From positions 31,005 to 95,004 of the forward strand of contig NZ_FNZU01000012.1 in the NCBI RefSeq assembly GCF_900109325.1: 64,000 nucleotides of DNA. The letters are read 5' to 3'. The translations under genes were made by a program, and so were the position numbers. Shown here one piece after another: positions 9,071 through 21,658 of the stretch. The stretch is from Alkalibacterium pelagium. Its GTDB lineage: Bacteria; Bacillota; Bacilli; Lactobacillales; Carnobacteriaceae_A. The notes under the pieces were generated by a model. The model was not told where the DNA came from, ran no database searches, and saw only the letters and a program-made list of their open reading frames with translations. Numbering within the stretch: the stretch's first letter is position 1; each line of letters begins with the position of its first letter.

Positions 9071-10063
9071 ATGTCAGTAAAAGTTGCAATTAATGGTTTT
9101 GGTCGTATTGGTCGTTTAGCTCTTCGTCGTATGTTAGAAATGGATACAGATTTAGAAGTAGTCGCAATCAACGACTTGACAGATAACGAAGACCTGGCTT
9201 ATCTACTAAAATACGATACAGCTCAAGGCCGTTTCCCGCATGACGTTGAAGCTAAAGGTGATTCTTTAGTAGTAGGCGGAAGAGACATCAAAGTTTTAGC
9301 AGAAAAAGATGCTGCTAAATTACCATGGGCAGACCTTGGAATCGATATTGTACTTGAATGTACTGGTTTCTACGTATCTAAAGAAGCTTCTCAAGCACAC
9401 GTTGATGCTGGAGCTAAACGTGTATTAATTTCTGCACCAGCTAAAGGTGATCTGAAAACTATCGTTTACGGTGTAAACCACGAAACACTGAATTCTGACG
9501 ATCAAATCGTATCTGCTGCTTCATGTACAACAAACTGCTTAGCACCAATGGTTAACGTACTGAACAGTGAATTTGGAATCAGCCGTGGACTAATGAGCAC
9601 AATCCACGCTTACACTTCAACTCAAAAACTACAAGATTCACCAGGCGGACGTAAAAACCGTGCAGGTGCACAAAATGCTATCCCAGCTTCAACAGGAGCT
9701 GCTAAAGCAGTTGGTAAAGTAATTCCAGAAGTTAACGGATTAATTGACGGAACTGCTGTACGTGTACCAACAGTAACTGGTTCAATGGTTGAACTTTATT
9801 CTGTACTGAAAAAAGACGTTACAGTTGAAGACATCAACTCAGCAATGGAAAAAGCATCATCAAGTGCTTACATCTACACTGAAGACGAAATCGTTTCTTC
9901 TGACGTGATCGGTGTTCCTGCTGGATCAATCTTCGATGCAACTCAAACTAAAATCATGGAAAGCGAAGACGGACAACTTGTTAAGACTGTAGCTTGGTAT
10001 GACAACGAGTACGGATTCACTGGAAACATGGTTGCTACTTTAGAATACTTCGCTAGCCTTTAA
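9071..10063 (+). CDS. gap: Glyceraldehyde-3-phosphate dehydrogenase (NAD)
   Basis: A 330-residue phosphorylating GAPDH of glycolysis. The Rossmann start [17 protein letters not shown] is followed by the catalytic block [12 protein letters not shown] with nucleophile Cys152, then HAYTSTQ with the catalytic histidine region and the end [24 protein letters not shown] lies in front of ATG 9071. Codon choice is strongly biased compared with neighbouring genes, as expected for a very abundant protein. Confidence 0.96.
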   Translation: MSVKVAINGFGRIGRLALRRMLEMDTDLEVVAINDLTDNEDLAYLLKYDTAQGRFPHDVEAKGDSLVVGGRDIKVLAEKDAAKLPWADLGIDIVLECTGFYVSKEASQAHVDAGAKRVLISAPAKGDLKTIVYGVNHETLNSDDQIVSAASCTTNCLAPMVNVLNSEFGISRGLMSTIHAYTSTQKLQDSPGGRKNRAGAQNAIPASTGAAKAVGKVIPEVNGLIDGTAVRVPTVTGSMVELYSVLKKDVTVEDINSAMEKASSSAYIYTEDEIVSSDVIGVPAGSIFDATQTKIMESEDGQLVKTVAWYDNEYGFTGNMVATLEYFASL

Positions 10064-10160
10064 TATTCAGCGAATATCTAAATAAAGAAACAACTCTATT
10101 GTAAAGTAATAAATAAGCGGGGGAGCTAATACTCTATTATTTAGGAGGACACAACGATTG

Positions 10161-10277
10161 ATGCGCAAGCAAAAAATTGGACTGTTCAAACCGAATAAAG
10201 GGGATCGCGCTTCCCCCTTTTTTTGTGAAATAAAGGGAACAGAGTCAACGGGGTTAGTTTTCCATACAGAAAGGTAG
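10161..10277 (+). CDS. Possible 38-residue small ORF overlapping the gap-pgk terminator
   Basis: A short frame follows an AGGAGG at 10143-10148. It can start at TTG 10158 or ATG 10161 ([15 protein letters not shown]...) and ends at TAG 10275. It runs straight through the hairpin at 10197-10224. No family is recognised. Translation of this stretch could disturb the hairpin and so alter read-through into pgk, but chance is an equally good explanation. Confidence 0.2.
   Translation: MRKQKIGLFKPNKGDRASPFFCEIKGTESTGLVFHTER
10197..10224 (+). terminator. Hairpin with T-tract between gap and pgk
   Basis: AAAGGGG pairs with CCCCTTT around a nine-base loop, followed by a T run. It would end or attenuate transcription from the strongly expressed gap before pgk. 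Confidence 0.7.
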
Positions 10278-10287
10278 GACTTTACAC

Positions 10288-11475
10288 ATGGCAAAGAAGA
10301 CAGTTAAAGATTTAGAATTAAGTGGCAAGAAAGTACTGGTCCGTGCTGATTTTAACGTACCGATGAAGGACGGAAAAATTTCAAACGACAACCGTATCCA
10401 GGCAGCACTGCCAACCCTGGAGTACATTCTTGAACAAGGCGGAAAAGTAATCGTCTTTTCTCACTTGGGGCGCGTGAAGACCGAAGAAGACAAAGCGGGT
10501 CTATCAATGAAACCTGTAGCAGAGCGTCTAGGTGAGTTACTCGGAAAAGATGTGAAGTTTGTGGCTCAGACTCGTGGAGAAGAGCTTGAAAACGCAGTAG
10601 CTGAACTAACTGACGGTGACGTACTGATGTTTGAAAACACACGTTTTGAAGATGTTGACGGTAAGAAAGAAAGCAAAAACGATCCTGAATTAGGTAAATA
10701 CTGGGCAGGTCTCGGCGATGTTTACGTAAACGATGCATTTGGTACGGCTCACCGTGCTCACGCATCAAACGTAGGTATCGCTTCAAACCTTGAATCAGCT
10801 GCCGGATTCCTGGTCGAAAAAGAAATTAACTTCATCGGTGGAGCAGTTGATGAGCCTAAGCGCCCATTCGTTGCTATTTTAGGTGGAGCTAAAGTTTCAG
10901 ATAAAATCGGCGTTATCGAAAACCTTATCGCTAAAGCTGACAAAGTTCTTGTCGGTGGGGGAATGACTTATACATTCTATAAAGCTTTAGGTCATGACAT
11001 CGGTAATTCATTAGTTGAGGAAGATAAAGTATCTTTAGCTAAAGAACTGATCGACAAAGCTGGAGATAAACTTGTCCTCCCTGTTGATTCTATCGTAGCT
11101 GCAGAATTCTCTAATGATGTTGAAACTGAAACAGTTGGAGAAAACATTCCTGAAGGCAAGATGGGTCTGGATATCGGACCGAAAACAGTTGAACTGTTTG
11201 AAAATGAATTAAAAGATGCGAAAACAGTTGTATGGAACGGACCAATGGGTGTATTCGAAATGAGCAACTTCGCTCAAGGAACAATCAAGGTCTGTGAAGC
11301 ACTGGCAAAACTTGAAGATGCTACAACAATCATCGGTGGCGGAGACTCTGCGACTGCTGCTCAGCAGCTTGGGTTTGAAGAAGACTTCAGTCACATCTCA
11401 ACAGGTGGCGGAGCATCACTGGAATATCTTGAAGGTAAAGAACTTCCAGGAATTGCAGCTATTTCAGACAAATAA
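10288..11475 (+). CDS. pgk: Phosphoglycerate kinase
   Basis: A 395-residue two-domain kinase converting 1,3-bisphosphoglycerate and ADP to 3-phosphoglycerate and ATP. The N-terminal signature [16 protein letters not shown] (about residues 14-29), the hinge region [14 protein letters not shown], and the C-terminal nucleotide site [11 protein letters not shown] and [10 protein letters not shown] are intact. It is the second enzyme of the gap-pgk-tpiA-gpmI-eno cluster, 224 bp after gap because of the intervening hairpin. Confidence 0.96.
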   Translation: MAKKTVKDLELSGKKVLVRADFNVPMKDGKISNDNRIQAALPTLEYILEQGGKVIVFSHLGRVKTEEDKAGLSMKPVAERLGELLGKDVKFVAQTRGEELENAVAELTDGDVLMFENTRFEDVDGKKESKNDPELGKYWAGLGDVYVNDAFGTAHRAHASNVGIASNLESAAGFLVEKEINFIGGAVDEPKRPFVAILGGAKVSDKIGVIENLIAKADKVLVGGGMTYTFYKALGHDIGNSLVEEDKVSLAKELIDKAGDKLVLPVDSIVAAEFSNDVETETVGENIPEGKMGLDIGPKTVELFENELKDAKTVVWNGPMGVFEMSNFAQGTIKVCEALAKLEDATTIIGGGDSATAAQQLGFEEDFSHISTGGGASLEYLEGKELPGIAAISDK

Positions 11476-11543
11476 TCTAATAAAAGCAAGACAAGCCGGT
11501 TTGACCAGATGAGTATAGTAACTGATCTGGTCATTCACGGTGA

Positions 11544-12359
<816 letters not shown>

Positions 12360-12360
12360 A

Positions 12361-13890
12361 ATGAGCAAAGCACCTGTAGCCATCATTATCCTTGATGGAT
12401 TCGGATGGAGAGAAGAAGAGTACGGTAATGCCGTAGCACAAGCTGAGAAACCAAACTTCGACCGTTACTGGAATGAGTATCCGCACAACACGATGCAGGC
12501 TTCAGGGCTTGCTGTCGGGCTGCCGGAAGGTCAGATGGGGAACTCAGAAGTTGGGCATACCAATATCGGAGCCGGACGTGTGGTCTACCAAAGCATCACA
12601 CGTATCGACAAGGCGATTGAAGACGGTGAATTCGAAACGAATGAAGCCTTCAACGGTGCGATCAATCATGTAAAAGATAACGATTCTGCGCTGCATCTGT
12701 TCGGTCTAGTATCGGACGGAGGCGTTCACAGTCACCAGCGGCACCTGACTGCTCTGGTTGAAGCAGCTAAGAAGAAAGGTGTCGACAAGGTTTACATTCA
12801 TGCATTTACGGATGGACGTGACGTCGCTCCAGATTCTGCTGCCCGCTTCATCGACGAGCTTCAGACTATCGTTAACGATCTAGGTGTCGGTGAAATCGCA
12901 ACAATTTCTGGTCGTTTCTATGCGATGGACAGAGATACCCGCTGGCCACGCGTAAAACGTGCGTATGACGCGATCTTCCACGGAGAAGGTGTGAAAGCGA
13001 CTGATCCGGTAGAAGCCGTAAAAGCCAGTTATGCGAACGACACAATGGACGAATTCATTGAACCGATCGTGATTGAAAAGGATGGCAAACCTGTTGCGAC
13101 AGTAAACGATAATGATGCGATTCTATTCTTCAATTTCCGACCTGACCGTGCGATACAATTGTCCCGTGCGATTACAGAACCGGACTTTGATGAATTCGAT
13201 CGTGGAAACGTGCCGTCAAACATCAAATTCGTGACCTTTACTCAGTATACTTCTGATATGGCAGCGGACATCATGTTCCCGCCTGTATTCCTGAAAAACG
13301 TGATCGGACAAGTATTGTCTGATAATGGATTGAATCAGCTGCGTATTGCTGAAACGGAAAAATACCCACACGTGACATTCTTCATGAATGGCGGAACAAA
13401 TGATGAGTTCCCAGGAGAAAAACGTATCCTGATTCCATCACCTCAGGTGGAAACGTATGACTTAAAACCTGAAATGAGTGCTTATGAAGTCACTGATGCA
13501 CTGGTTGAAGATATCAAGAACGACAAGCATGATGCCATCATCCTGAACTATGCCAACCCGGATATGGTTGGACACTCAGGTATGCTGGATAAAACGATTG
13601 AAGCAATCGAAGCTGTAGATGAGAACCTCGGCCGAGTAGTTGATCTTATCCTTGAAAAAGGCGGAACAGCAATCATCTTTGCGGACCACGGGAATGCAGA
13701 TACTGAACTGACTCCTGAAGGTAATCCGCACACAGCGCACACGACAGTCCCTGTTCCAGTCATCGTGACGAAAAAAGGTGTCACTTTAAGAGGCGACGGT
13801 AAACTAGCTGACGTGGCTCCAACGATGCTTGATCTTTTAGGTATTGATAAACCGGAAGAAATGACTGGCGAAAGCCTGATCCAGAAATAA
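12361..13890 (+). CDS. gpmI: 2,3-bisphosphoglycerate-independent phosphoglycerate mutase
   Basis: A 509-residue manganese-dependent mutase that interconverts 3- and 2-phosphoglycerate. The alkaline-phosphatase-type metal sites are visible: [10 protein letters not shown] at the start, the phosphoserine loop [17 protein letters not shown] around residue 60, [11 protein letters not shown], and the second metal cluster [12 protein letters not shown] plus [12 protein letters not shown] near the C terminus. It directly follows tpiA and precedes eno. Confidence 0.96.
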   Translation: MSKAPVAIIILDGFGWREEEYGNAVAQAEKPNFDRYWNEYPHNTMQASGLAVGLPEGQMGNSEVGHTNIGAGRVVYQSITRIDKAIEDGEFETNEAFNGAINHVKDNDSALHLFGLVSDGGVHSHQRHLTALVEAAKKKGVDKVYIHAFTDGRDVAPDSAARFIDELQTIVNDLGVGEIATISGRFYAMDRDTRWPRVKRAYDAIFHGEGVKATDPVEAVKASYANDTMDEFIEPIVIEKDGKPVATVNDNDAILFFNFRPDRAIQLSRAITEPDFDEFDRGNVPSNIKFVTFTQYTSDMAADIMFPPVFLKNVIGQVLSDNGLNQLRIAETEKYPHVTFFMNGGTNDEFPGEKRILIPSPQVETYDLKPEMSAYEVTDALVEDIKNDKHDAIILNYANPDMVGHSGMLDKTIEAIEAVDENLGRVVDLILEKGGTAIIFADHGNADTELTPEGNPHTAHTTVPVPVIVTKKGVTLRGDGKLADVAPTMLDLLGIDKPEEMTGESLIQK

Positions 13891-13989
13891 CTTGCTGATT
13901 TTAACCTGTTCTTTTATTAGGACATTTAAAATAAATTAACCAACCCTTTTCCAGGAAATGGAAGAGGAAAATTAAAGGAGAGAAAATAA

Positions 13990-15291
<1,302 letters not shown>

Positions 15292-15303
15292 TCAGATCAA
15301 AAA

Positions 15304-15340
15304 AAGACGCTGGAGGGCTTAGCCCTTCAGCGTCTTATAC
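15304..15340 (+). terminator. Terminator after eno, probably bidirectional
   Basis: AAGACGCTGGAGGGC pairs with GCCCTTCAGCGTCTT around TTA. An A-run precedes the stem; the trailing T-run is weak (TTATAC). Confidence 0.75.
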
Positions 15341-15494
15341 ATGTGATAGACACTGCATCTATAGAACGAACGTCACTAATTCACGGCCATGAGTCAGCTG
15401 AAGCATGCTGATCTGACATAATAGGGACTGGAAAACGTGAGCGGGGTGTGTTATATTATAAAATAGGAGATTTGTAAGAAGGAGGTCTATACTC

Positions 15495-15725
15495 ATGTAT
15501 GAAATTCTGTTAACGGCTATGCTTATCTTATCTGTATTCATTATCATTGTTATTGCCATGCAACCGACAAAAACTCAAAGTGCATCCAATGCCTTCATGG
15601 GCGGAGCAAGTCAATTATTCGGTAAACAAAAAGCCAGAGGATTCGAAGCAGTACTGATTAAGACAACAGTCGTCAGTCTGATTTTATTCTTCGTGCTGTC
15701 CTTCTTATTGACACGATTCTTTTAA
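15495..15725 (+). CDS. secG: Preprotein translocase subunit SecG
   Basis: A 76-residue protein with two transmembrane segments (about residues 2-22 and 53-74) joined by a loop containing SNAFMGGASQLFGKQKARG, the usual SecG loop. It is an accessory subunit of SecYEG. AAGGAGG precedes ATG 15495. The order secG-carboxylesterase-rnr-smpB-ssrA is conserved in Bacilli, which supports the call. Confidence 0.9.
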   Translation: MYEILLTAMLILSVFIIIVIAMQPTKTQSASNAFMGGASQLFGKQKARGFEAVLIKTTVVSLILFFVLSFLLTRFF

Positions 15726-15774
15726 GTTGAAATGAATGTGAATCTTAAGTACTCCTGTTAACTGTTTTCTCAGT

Positions 15775-15819
15775 AAGCACTCTGCTTATTGGATACGGGT
15801 TAGAAGGAGTGCTTTTTTA
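15775..15819 (+). terminator. Rho-independent terminator after secG
   Basis: AAGCACTC pairs with GAGTGCTT across a long loop, followed by TTTTTAT. Confidence 0.75.
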
Positions 15820-15905
15820 TTGCCTCTAAAGCTTATCTTATTGTGTTTTGGTACAAAAATGTGCCAAATTAGGGTAGAATGAAGAAGAGACTTAAGGAGG
15901 ATATT

Positions 15906-16646
15906 ATGAAAGATAAATCATTATTTTACGAAAGTGGAAAACGAGCAGTTCTGCTCTTTCATGCGTTCACTAGTAACCCGAAAGACATGCTGAGTCTGGG
16001 ACGTGCGCTGGAGCGGGCAGACTACACCGTCTATGCTCCAGTATTTTCAGGTCACGGGACTAATGATCCCGACGACTTGTTTGACTATTCGATCAAGGAC
16101 TGGGTTCAGGACGGGAAGGATGCGCTGGCCTTTCTTAAGGACAAAGGCTACGACGAGGTGGCAGTCATGGGCTTGTCTCTGGGTGGAATCGTAGCGACTG
16201 ATCTCCTGCTTAACGAGGACGTCATAGGCGGTGGGACGTTTGCTTCTCCGGTTGTATCTGAATATGATACAAACGTGCCTGAGCACTTCATGGTCTGGTA
16301 TAAAAATATGAAAGAACAGGCGGGCTATTCGAAAGAAGAAATTGCGGGATTGAAAACTTCAGCTGAAGTTAAAGTGCAGGCCATACTTGATGGGGTCCAT
16401 GCACATGTGGCTGATATGGAAAAAGAGTATGACCAGCTCAACAAAAAACTATTTATAGCACAGGGTGGACAAGACGAAATGATCAATGATCAGTCTGCAG
16501 TCAAATTTAAAGATGCCCTGGTCAATGCGGATGTCGATTTTCATTTTTATGAAGACGCGCCGCATGTACTGACAACAGGAAAGATCGGAAAAGAAGTACA
16601 GATCGATGTACTGACTTATCTGTCTTCCTTAGAATGGAGTGATTAA
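15906..16646 (+). CDS. Carboxylesterase (Est30-like alpha/beta hydrolase)
   Basis: A 246-residue serine hydrolase. The oxyanion region LLFHAFTSNPKDM, the nucleophile elbow GLSLGG (Ser about residue 93) and a C-terminal DAPHVLTTG with the catalytic His are visible; the acid is probably in QGGQDEMIND. ATG 15906 is preferred because AAGGAGG at 15894-15900 fits it; a frame opening 27 bp earlier would place that site inside the gene. It ends immediately before the rnr start. The natural substrate is unknown. Confidence 0.85.
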   Translation: MKDKSLFYESGKRAVLLFHAFTSNPKDMLSLGRALERADYTVYAPVFSGHGTNDPDDLFDYSIKDWVQDGKDALAFLKDKGYDEVAVMGLSLGGIVATDLLLNEDVIGGGTFASPVVSEYDTNVPEHFMVWYKNMKEQAGYSKEEIAGLKTSAEVKVQAILDGVHAHVADMEKEYDQLNKKLFIAQGGQDEMINDQSAVKFKDALVNADVDFHFYEDAPHVLTTGKIGKEVQIDVLTYLSSLEWSD

Positions 16647-19016
16647 ATGAGTTCTGAAAAAGACAAGGAATTAGCAAGAAAAGAACTGAAGAAACAGATC
16701 CTGACATTTATGAATGACCAGGACGGCCAGTCAGTTGAAGTCAATGAAATCAGTGAAGGGCTGGGTCGTTCAGGATCCAATGCATTCAAGGAACTGGTCC
16801 AAGCTATTGCTGAACTGGAAAGAGAAGAAAAAATCGTCCTGCTTGCAAGCGGAAAATTCAAACTGAAACAGGCTTCTTCTGCTATGCAGGGACGCTTCAG
16901 TGGAAACGATAGAGGATTCGGATTCGTCACGATTGAAGAATACGAGTCAGATATCTTTATTCCACCAACCGAAACGAATTCTGCATTGAATGGCGATCTG
17001 GTCAAAGTAGAAGTGACTCAGGAAGCGATGCCGTGGAAAGATAAAGGGCCAGCTGGTAAAGTCGTTGAAATTATTGAACGGGGGACCACCGTCGTCTTTG
17101 GTGAATTCCAGCCTTATACGGATGACGAAGTGAAAGAATTAGGCCTGTATGGCTTCATTACCCCTCACAATCAGAAACTGCCGAGTGTTCTAGTCAAGAT
17201 TGAAGCAAAAGGGATTCGCCCGGTCGAGGGAAGCATTGTTCAAGTTGAACTGACCGAGTATGCCGATACTGCCGGAGGATCTGATCTGAAGGGGATTGTC
17301 ACCAATACTATCGGACATAAAGATGAGCCGGGTATTGAAATCCTGACAATTGTGCATAAGTATAATATCCCATCAGAATTCCCAGAAGATGTGCTTGAAG
17401 AAGCAGAATCCGTACCCGATACGATTTCTGAAGAAGACACCGAAGGAAGAAAAGACCTCCGTGATGAAATGATCATTACGATTGATGGAGCAGATGCGAA
17501 AGACTTGGATGATGCGATCCAAGTGAAGAAACTGGACAATGGCAATTACTATCTGGGCGTCCATATTGCAGATGTCAGCCATTACGTCACAGAAGGCAGC
17601 CCGATGGACAGGGAAGCCTTTGAACGAGGTACCAGTGTGTATCTGACCGATCGTGTCATTCCTATGCTGCCACAGCGTCTTTCAAATGGAATCTGCTCGC
17701 TGCACCCGAATGTCGATCGTCTGACCTTGAGCTGTGAGATGGAAATCGACAGAAACGGAGCTGTAGTAGATTATACGATCTCACCAAGTATCATCAACTC
17801 TCATTACCGCATGACTTACACTGCGGTAAATGAAATCCTTATGGACAAGGATGCTCAGCGTAGAGAAGAGTACTCTGAAATTGTCGATATGCTTGAACAG
17901 ATGGAAGACTTGCATAACATTCTTGAAAAAAGAAGAGAACAGAGAGGATCTATCGACTTTGATACACGCGAAGCAAAAATCGAAGTCGACCCTCAGGGGA
18001 TGCCAGTCGATATCCTGCTTAGAGAACGTGGTGTCGGTGAACGCCTAATCGAATCGTTCATGCTGTCTGCAAATGAAACGGTATCTGAACATTATGCCAA
18101 ACAGCATCTGCCTATCCTGTACCGTGTTCATGATCGCCCTGACGAAGGAAAAATGCAGCGTTTCATCGAATTCGTTTCCAGCTTTGGAATCAACGTCAAA
18201 GCAACGAAAGAAAACATCAGTCCAAAACTGCTTCAGGATGTTCTGGACAAGGTAAAAGGCAAGCCGGAAGAAGGCGTCATCAGCATGCTGCTCCTGAGAT
18301 CCATGCAGCAGGCTAAGTATGATGTGGAGCCGATTGGCCACTATGGTCTGGCTGCGGACTACTATTCGCACTTTACCTCACCGATCAGACGTTACCCTGA
18401 CCTGATCCTGCACCGTCTGATTCATTACTATACGGAAGTGGATAAATCAGGAAAGGCGAAGAAACGCTGGCAGGAAATGCTGCCGGAAATCGCTGAGCAC
18501 AGTTCTGTTACTGAAAGACGGGCAGTAGATGCAGAACGTGAAACAGATGAACTGAAAAAAGCGGAATACATGCAGAGCAAGATGGGCGAAACCTTTGAAG
18601 GCGTCGTTACTTCTGTGACTAATTTCGGGATGTTTGTCCAGCTGGCCAATTCGGTCGAAGGACTGGTTCACATCTCGAACATGAACGATGACTACTATGA
18701 ATTCAACGAACGGGATATGCTCATGATTGGTACCCGTACCGGAAAAGTGTACCGAATCGGGGAAGCTGTCAAGGTGAAAGTCATCGGAGCCGACACAGAT
18801 AATTATCAGATCGATTTTCAGCTTGAAGAAGATGAATCGAAGAAACCTGATGAACCTCGAAGAACGAGACGGCGCAAGAAAAAGGACAGTTCTAAAAAAG
18901 GAAAAGGTCCTCGTCGTGGCTCAAAAGAAGACAGAGGCAAGAACGATAAAGATAAAGGCAAAGGTCGTTTCAAAGGAAGAAGAAAGACCAAGAAGCCTGG
19001 AAAAAAACGGAAATGA
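16647..19016 (+). CDS. rnr: Ribonuclease R
   Basis: A 789-residue 3'-5' exoribonuclease that degrades structured RNA and cooperates with the tmRNA/SmpB ribosome-rescue system. Order of domains: N-terminal winged helix (about 1-70), cold-shock/OB domains (about 85-240), RNB catalytic domain with the metal aspartates in ITIDGADAKDLDDAI (about residue 275), S1 domain (EGVVTSVTNFGMFVQL, about 650-725), and a very Lys/Arg-rich tail (about 735-789). It abuts the esterase stop and lies 15 bp before smpB. Confidence 0.95.
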   Translation: MSSEKDKELARKELKKQILTFMNDQDGQSVEVNEISEGLGRSGSNAFKELVQAIAELEREEKIVLLASGKFKLKQASSAMQGRFSGNDRGFGFVTIEEYESDIFIPPTETNSALNGDLVKVEVTQEAMPWKDKGPAGKVVEIIERGTTVVFGEFQPYTDDEVKELGLYGFITPHNQKLPSVLVKIEAKGIRPVEGSIVQVELTEYADTAGGSDLKGIVTNTIGHKDEPGIEILTIVHKYNIPSEFPEDVLEEAESVPDTISEEDTEGRKDLRDEMIITIDGADAKDLDDAIQVKKLDNGNYYLGVHIADVSHYVTEGSPMDREAFERGTSVYLTDRVIPMLPQRLSNGICSLHPNVDRLTLSCEMEIDRNGAVVDYTISPSIINSHYRMTYTAVNEILMDKDAQRREEYSEIVDMLEQMEDLHNILEKRREQRGSIDFDTREAKIEVDPQGMPVDILLRERGVGERLIESFMLSANETVSEHYAKQHLPILYRVHDRPDEGKMQRFIEFVSSFGINVKATKENISPKLLQDVLDKVKGKPEEGVISMLLLRSMQQAKYDVEPIGHYGLAADYYSHFTSPIRRYPDLILHRLIHYYTEVDKSGKAKKRWQEMLPEIAEHSSVTERRAVDAERETDELKKAEYMQSKMGETFEGVVTSVTNFGMFVQLANSVEGLVHISNMNDDYYEFNERDMLMIGTRTGKVYRIGEAVKVKVIGADTDNYQIDFQLEEDESKKPDEPRRTRRRKKKDSSKKGKGPRRGSKEDRGKNDKDKGKGRFKGRRKTKKPGKKRK

Positions 19017-19031
19017 TAGAGGGGGATTTAC

Positions 19032-19493
19032 ATGCCCAAAGGAGAAGGCAAGTTAATTGCCCAGAATAGAAAAGCCCGTTACGAGTATACGATTCTCGAA
19101 ACGATCGAAGCTGGCATTGTGCTTAAAGGGACGGAAATCAAGTCCATCCGTGCCGGCCGGATCAACTTGAAAGACGGCTATGCCAGTATTAGAGATGGTG
19201 AAATCTGGCTGTATAATGTCCACATTGCACCATTTGAACAGGGGAATCAGTTTAATCACGATCCGGTCCGTCCACGTAAACTGCTGATGAAGAAAAAGCA
19301 GATCGACAGTCTGTATGGAGAAGTCAAACAGGGCGGGAACACACTGGTTCCGCTTAAAGTCTACATCAAGAACGGTTTTGCCAAAGTACTGATCGGCCTG
19401 GCCAAAGGGAAGAAACAGTATGATAAACGTGAGACCATCAAGCGACGTGAACAGGACCGTCAGATGAGACGGGCAATTAAAGATAACTACTGA
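19032..19493 (+). CDS. smpB: SsrA-binding protein SmpB
   Basis: A 153-residue OB-fold protein that carries tmRNA to stalled ribosomes. The family motifs [38 protein letters not shown] and the basic C-terminal tail [19 protein letters not shown], which enters the mRNA channel, are all there. GAGGGGGAT precedes ATG 19032. Its RNA partner ssrA is 4.4 kb downstream, separated by four genes and a TnpB element. Confidence 0.96.
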   Translation: MPKGEGKLIAQNRKARYEYTILETIEAGIVLKGTEIKSIRAGRINLKDGYASIRDGEIWLYNVHIAPFEQGNQFNHDPVRPRKLLMKKKQIDSLYGEVKQGGNTLVPLKVYIKNGFAKVLIGLAKGKKQYDKRETIKRREQDRQMRRAIKDNY

Positions 19494-19502
19494 TTTAAGA
19501 TT

Positions 19503-19547
19503 AAAGCATCGGAACAGATCGGAAACCCGGTTGCTCTGATGCTTTTC
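19503..19547 (+). terminator. Rho-independent terminator after smpB
   Basis: AAAGCATCGGAACA pairs with TGCTCTGATGCTTTT with one or two mismatches, followed by CTTG. Confidence 0.7.
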
Positions 19548-19658
19548 TTGATTTAGATAAACCGTGGCGTCTACGTGGAAAAGCAGGGCTAGCTGTCGAT
19601 TATCCTAAAGACCTCTGTTAGAATAGATAGAGAGAGAAAAAGAAAGCGAGGAGCTAGT

Positions 19659-20342
19659 ATGGCTGAAAAAGGGGTAACAATTTATTTTGTCCGACATGGC
19701 GAAACGTACTTCAATTATTATGGACGCATGCAGGGATGGAGCAACACACCGTTGACCGACCACGGAAAAGAGGATGTCAGACGATGTGGACGTGGTCTGA
19801 AAGATGTCACGTTTGATGCAGTCTACACAAGTGATCTGTCCCGGACCCAGGAAACAGCTTCCATCATTCTGGAAGAGAATGGGCAGGTAGATAAAATGGA
19901 TATGGTTCAGATGCCGGAATTCCGAGAAGTCTTCTTCGGGTCGATGGAAGGCATGTACGGATCAGATGCTTATGATAAAGTTAGAGATTATCTGGGATAC
20001 GACACATCAAAAGAAATGTTCAGAAATACAGACGTACCTGAACGGATGAATGCCTTCCGGGCGGTTGATCCGGAAAAGCATGCGGAAGACTTCATGATGT
20101 TCTGGTCACGTGTTGAGCAGGGACTGATCAAACTGATCGACAAGCACCGTGATTCAGGAGAAACCATTCTTTTAGTTGCACACGGTGGAACGATCCGGTA
20201 TATCCTGCAGAATCTCATTCCGGATCTCAAACGACCAAAATCATTACTTAATGCTAGTGTGTCTGTCGCCAGATATGAAGACGGACTGTATCATCTTGAA
20301 AAATACAACGATGTCTCTCATTTCAGGGACGAAGCCGAATAA
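19659..20342 (+). CDS. Histidine phosphatase family protein
   Basis: A 227-residue member of the phosphoglycerate-mutase-like histidine phosphatases. The phosphoryl-accepting His is in YFVRHGETYFNYYGRMQGW near the N terminus and the second His in LLVAHGGTIRYI near residue 170. The substrate cannot be told from sequence; similar proteins are often misnamed phosphoglycerate mutase. GAGGAG precedes ATG 19659. Monocistronic with its own terminator. Confidence 0.85.
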   Translation: MAEKGVTIYFVRHGETYFNYYGRMQGWSNTPLTDHGKEDVRRCGRGLKDVTFDAVYTSDLSRTQETASIILEENGQVDKMDMVQMPEFREVFFGSMEGMYGSDAYDKVRDYLGYDTSKEMFRNTDVPERMNAFRAVDPEKHAEDFMMFWSRVEQGLIKLIDKHRDSGETILLVAHGGTIRYILQNLIPDLKRPKSLLNASVSVARYEDGLYHLEKYNDVSHFRDEAE

Positions 20343-20366
20343 TCAAAGATCAAAGTGAGGCCATTT

Positions 20367-20418
20367 TCCTCTTTGTTGCAGACCTGCTATAACAGGCTTG
20401 TGACAAAGAGGATTTTTT
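20367..20418 (+). terminator. Rho-independent terminator
   Basis: TCCTCTTTGTTGCAGACCTG pairs with CAGGCTTGTGACAAAGAGGA (minor mismatches), followed by TTTTTTG. Confidence 0.88.
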
Positions 20419-20525
20419 GTAGATACATCCGTTACGAGTTTATCATCAAATTTTCATGAAAAACAATTGAAAATCTAATGAAAGATGCTATACTGTTCAT
20501 CAACTCAAGAAAAAGGGGAGATTTG

Positions 20526-21515
20526 ATGGATACAATGGAAAAGGAAACATTCAAGACTTTCAGCAACAAAGTACTGACGGGGACAGCGAGCGGAATTGTC
20601 ATTGGACTGATTCCTGATGCCATACTAAACGGTATCTTTGAAGCTCTTACACCATACAGATCTATTTTCAGCTCCCTTTCTGCTGTAGTAGGCACGATGC
20701 AGTTCCTTACAGCAGCAATGATTGGCGTTCTGGTAGCCAACCAGTTTAAACTGAATGCGATTCAAAGCGTCATTGTGGGAGCCGCCACTTTTCTCGGATC
20801 GGGGGCTTACAGTGTATCTGAAGCCGGCATCACGCTTATAGGGATAGGAGATCTGGTAAATATTATGCTGACTGCGGGCTTTGCTGTTTACCTGACTAGG
20901 AAACTGAATGACCGTTTAGGATCAATGACTCTTATTCTCCTGCCGATCATAGTAGGAGTCGGAGCGGGTACTGTTGGACTGCTGATGCTCCCTTATGTAT
21001 CATCAGCTACCTCAATGATTGGACATATACTTAACAGCTTTACGATTCTTCAACCACTCCTGATGACTATATTGATTGCCATAGCCTTTTCCATCCTGAT
21101 TATTTCACCTGTCTCAACGGTTGCCATAGCCATAGCCATCGGGATCAGCGGCCTAGGAGCAGGAGCTGCAGCTATAGGAGTGACCGCTTGTACAGCTGTT
21201 CTGGTCATCGGATCTAAAGAAGTCAACCAGAAAGGAACGACACTGGCTATCTTGCTCGGTGCCATGAAAATGATGATGCCGAATCTTGTCAGACATCCGA
21301 AGCTACTGATTCCGGTTATATTAAATGCAATATTGTCCAGTATGAGTGTGTATGTATTTAACATCCAAGGGGCTCCGCAGACAGCGGGCTTCGGTATTGC
21401 AGGGCTAGTTGGGCCGATTCAGGCACTGGAAACTGGTACAGGACTGCTCCCGGTTTTCATTACAGAACTATCAAGCGTGAAAGCCCACGGTTTTAATCGT
21501 GGGATGAGAGCGTAA
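20526..21515 (+). CDS. PTS_EIIC_2-type membrane protein, C terminus replaced by a TnpB element
   Basis: About 329 residues with eight or more hydrophobic segments. It resembles the PTS_EIIC_2 group of putative sugar transporters: VLTGTASGIVIGLIPDAIL at the start, QSVIVGAATFLGSGAYS, LNSFTILQPLLMTILIAI and MKMMMPNLVRHPKLLIPV later. ATG 20526 follows GGGGAGATTTG; the frame opening earlier has no ribosome site. The last codons (from about 21476) come from the left end of the adjacent mobile element. From memory, relatives continue with another membrane segment, so this copy is probably truncated and may be non-functional. Confidence 0.65.
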   Translation: MDTMEKETFKTFSNKVLTGTASGIVIGLIPDAILNGIFEALTPYRSIFSSLSAVVGTMQFLTAAMIGVLVANQFKLNAIQSVIVGAATFLGSGAYSVSEAGITLIGIGDLVNIMLTAGFAVYLTRKLNDRLGSMTLILLPIIVGVGAGTVGLLMLPYVSSATSMIGHILNSFTILQPLLMTILIAIAFSILIISPVSTVAIAIAIGISGLGAGAAAIGVTACTAVLVIGSKEVNQKGTTLAILLGAMKMMMPNLVRHPKLLIPVILNAILSSMSVYVFNIQGAPQTAGFGIAGLVGPIQALETGTGLLPVFITELSSVKAHGFNRGMRA

Positions 21516-21658
21516 ATTGAGATAAATGTCTGATTGTTTTGTCTTCTTTTTCTTTTAAAAATAGGTGTACCTTTCTATAGCCTTTCCGTTGACGGAGTGA
21601 TATACTAAAGTTAACAAAAAAAGAACACACGTTTGTATTCGTGATAGAGGTGAAGCGA

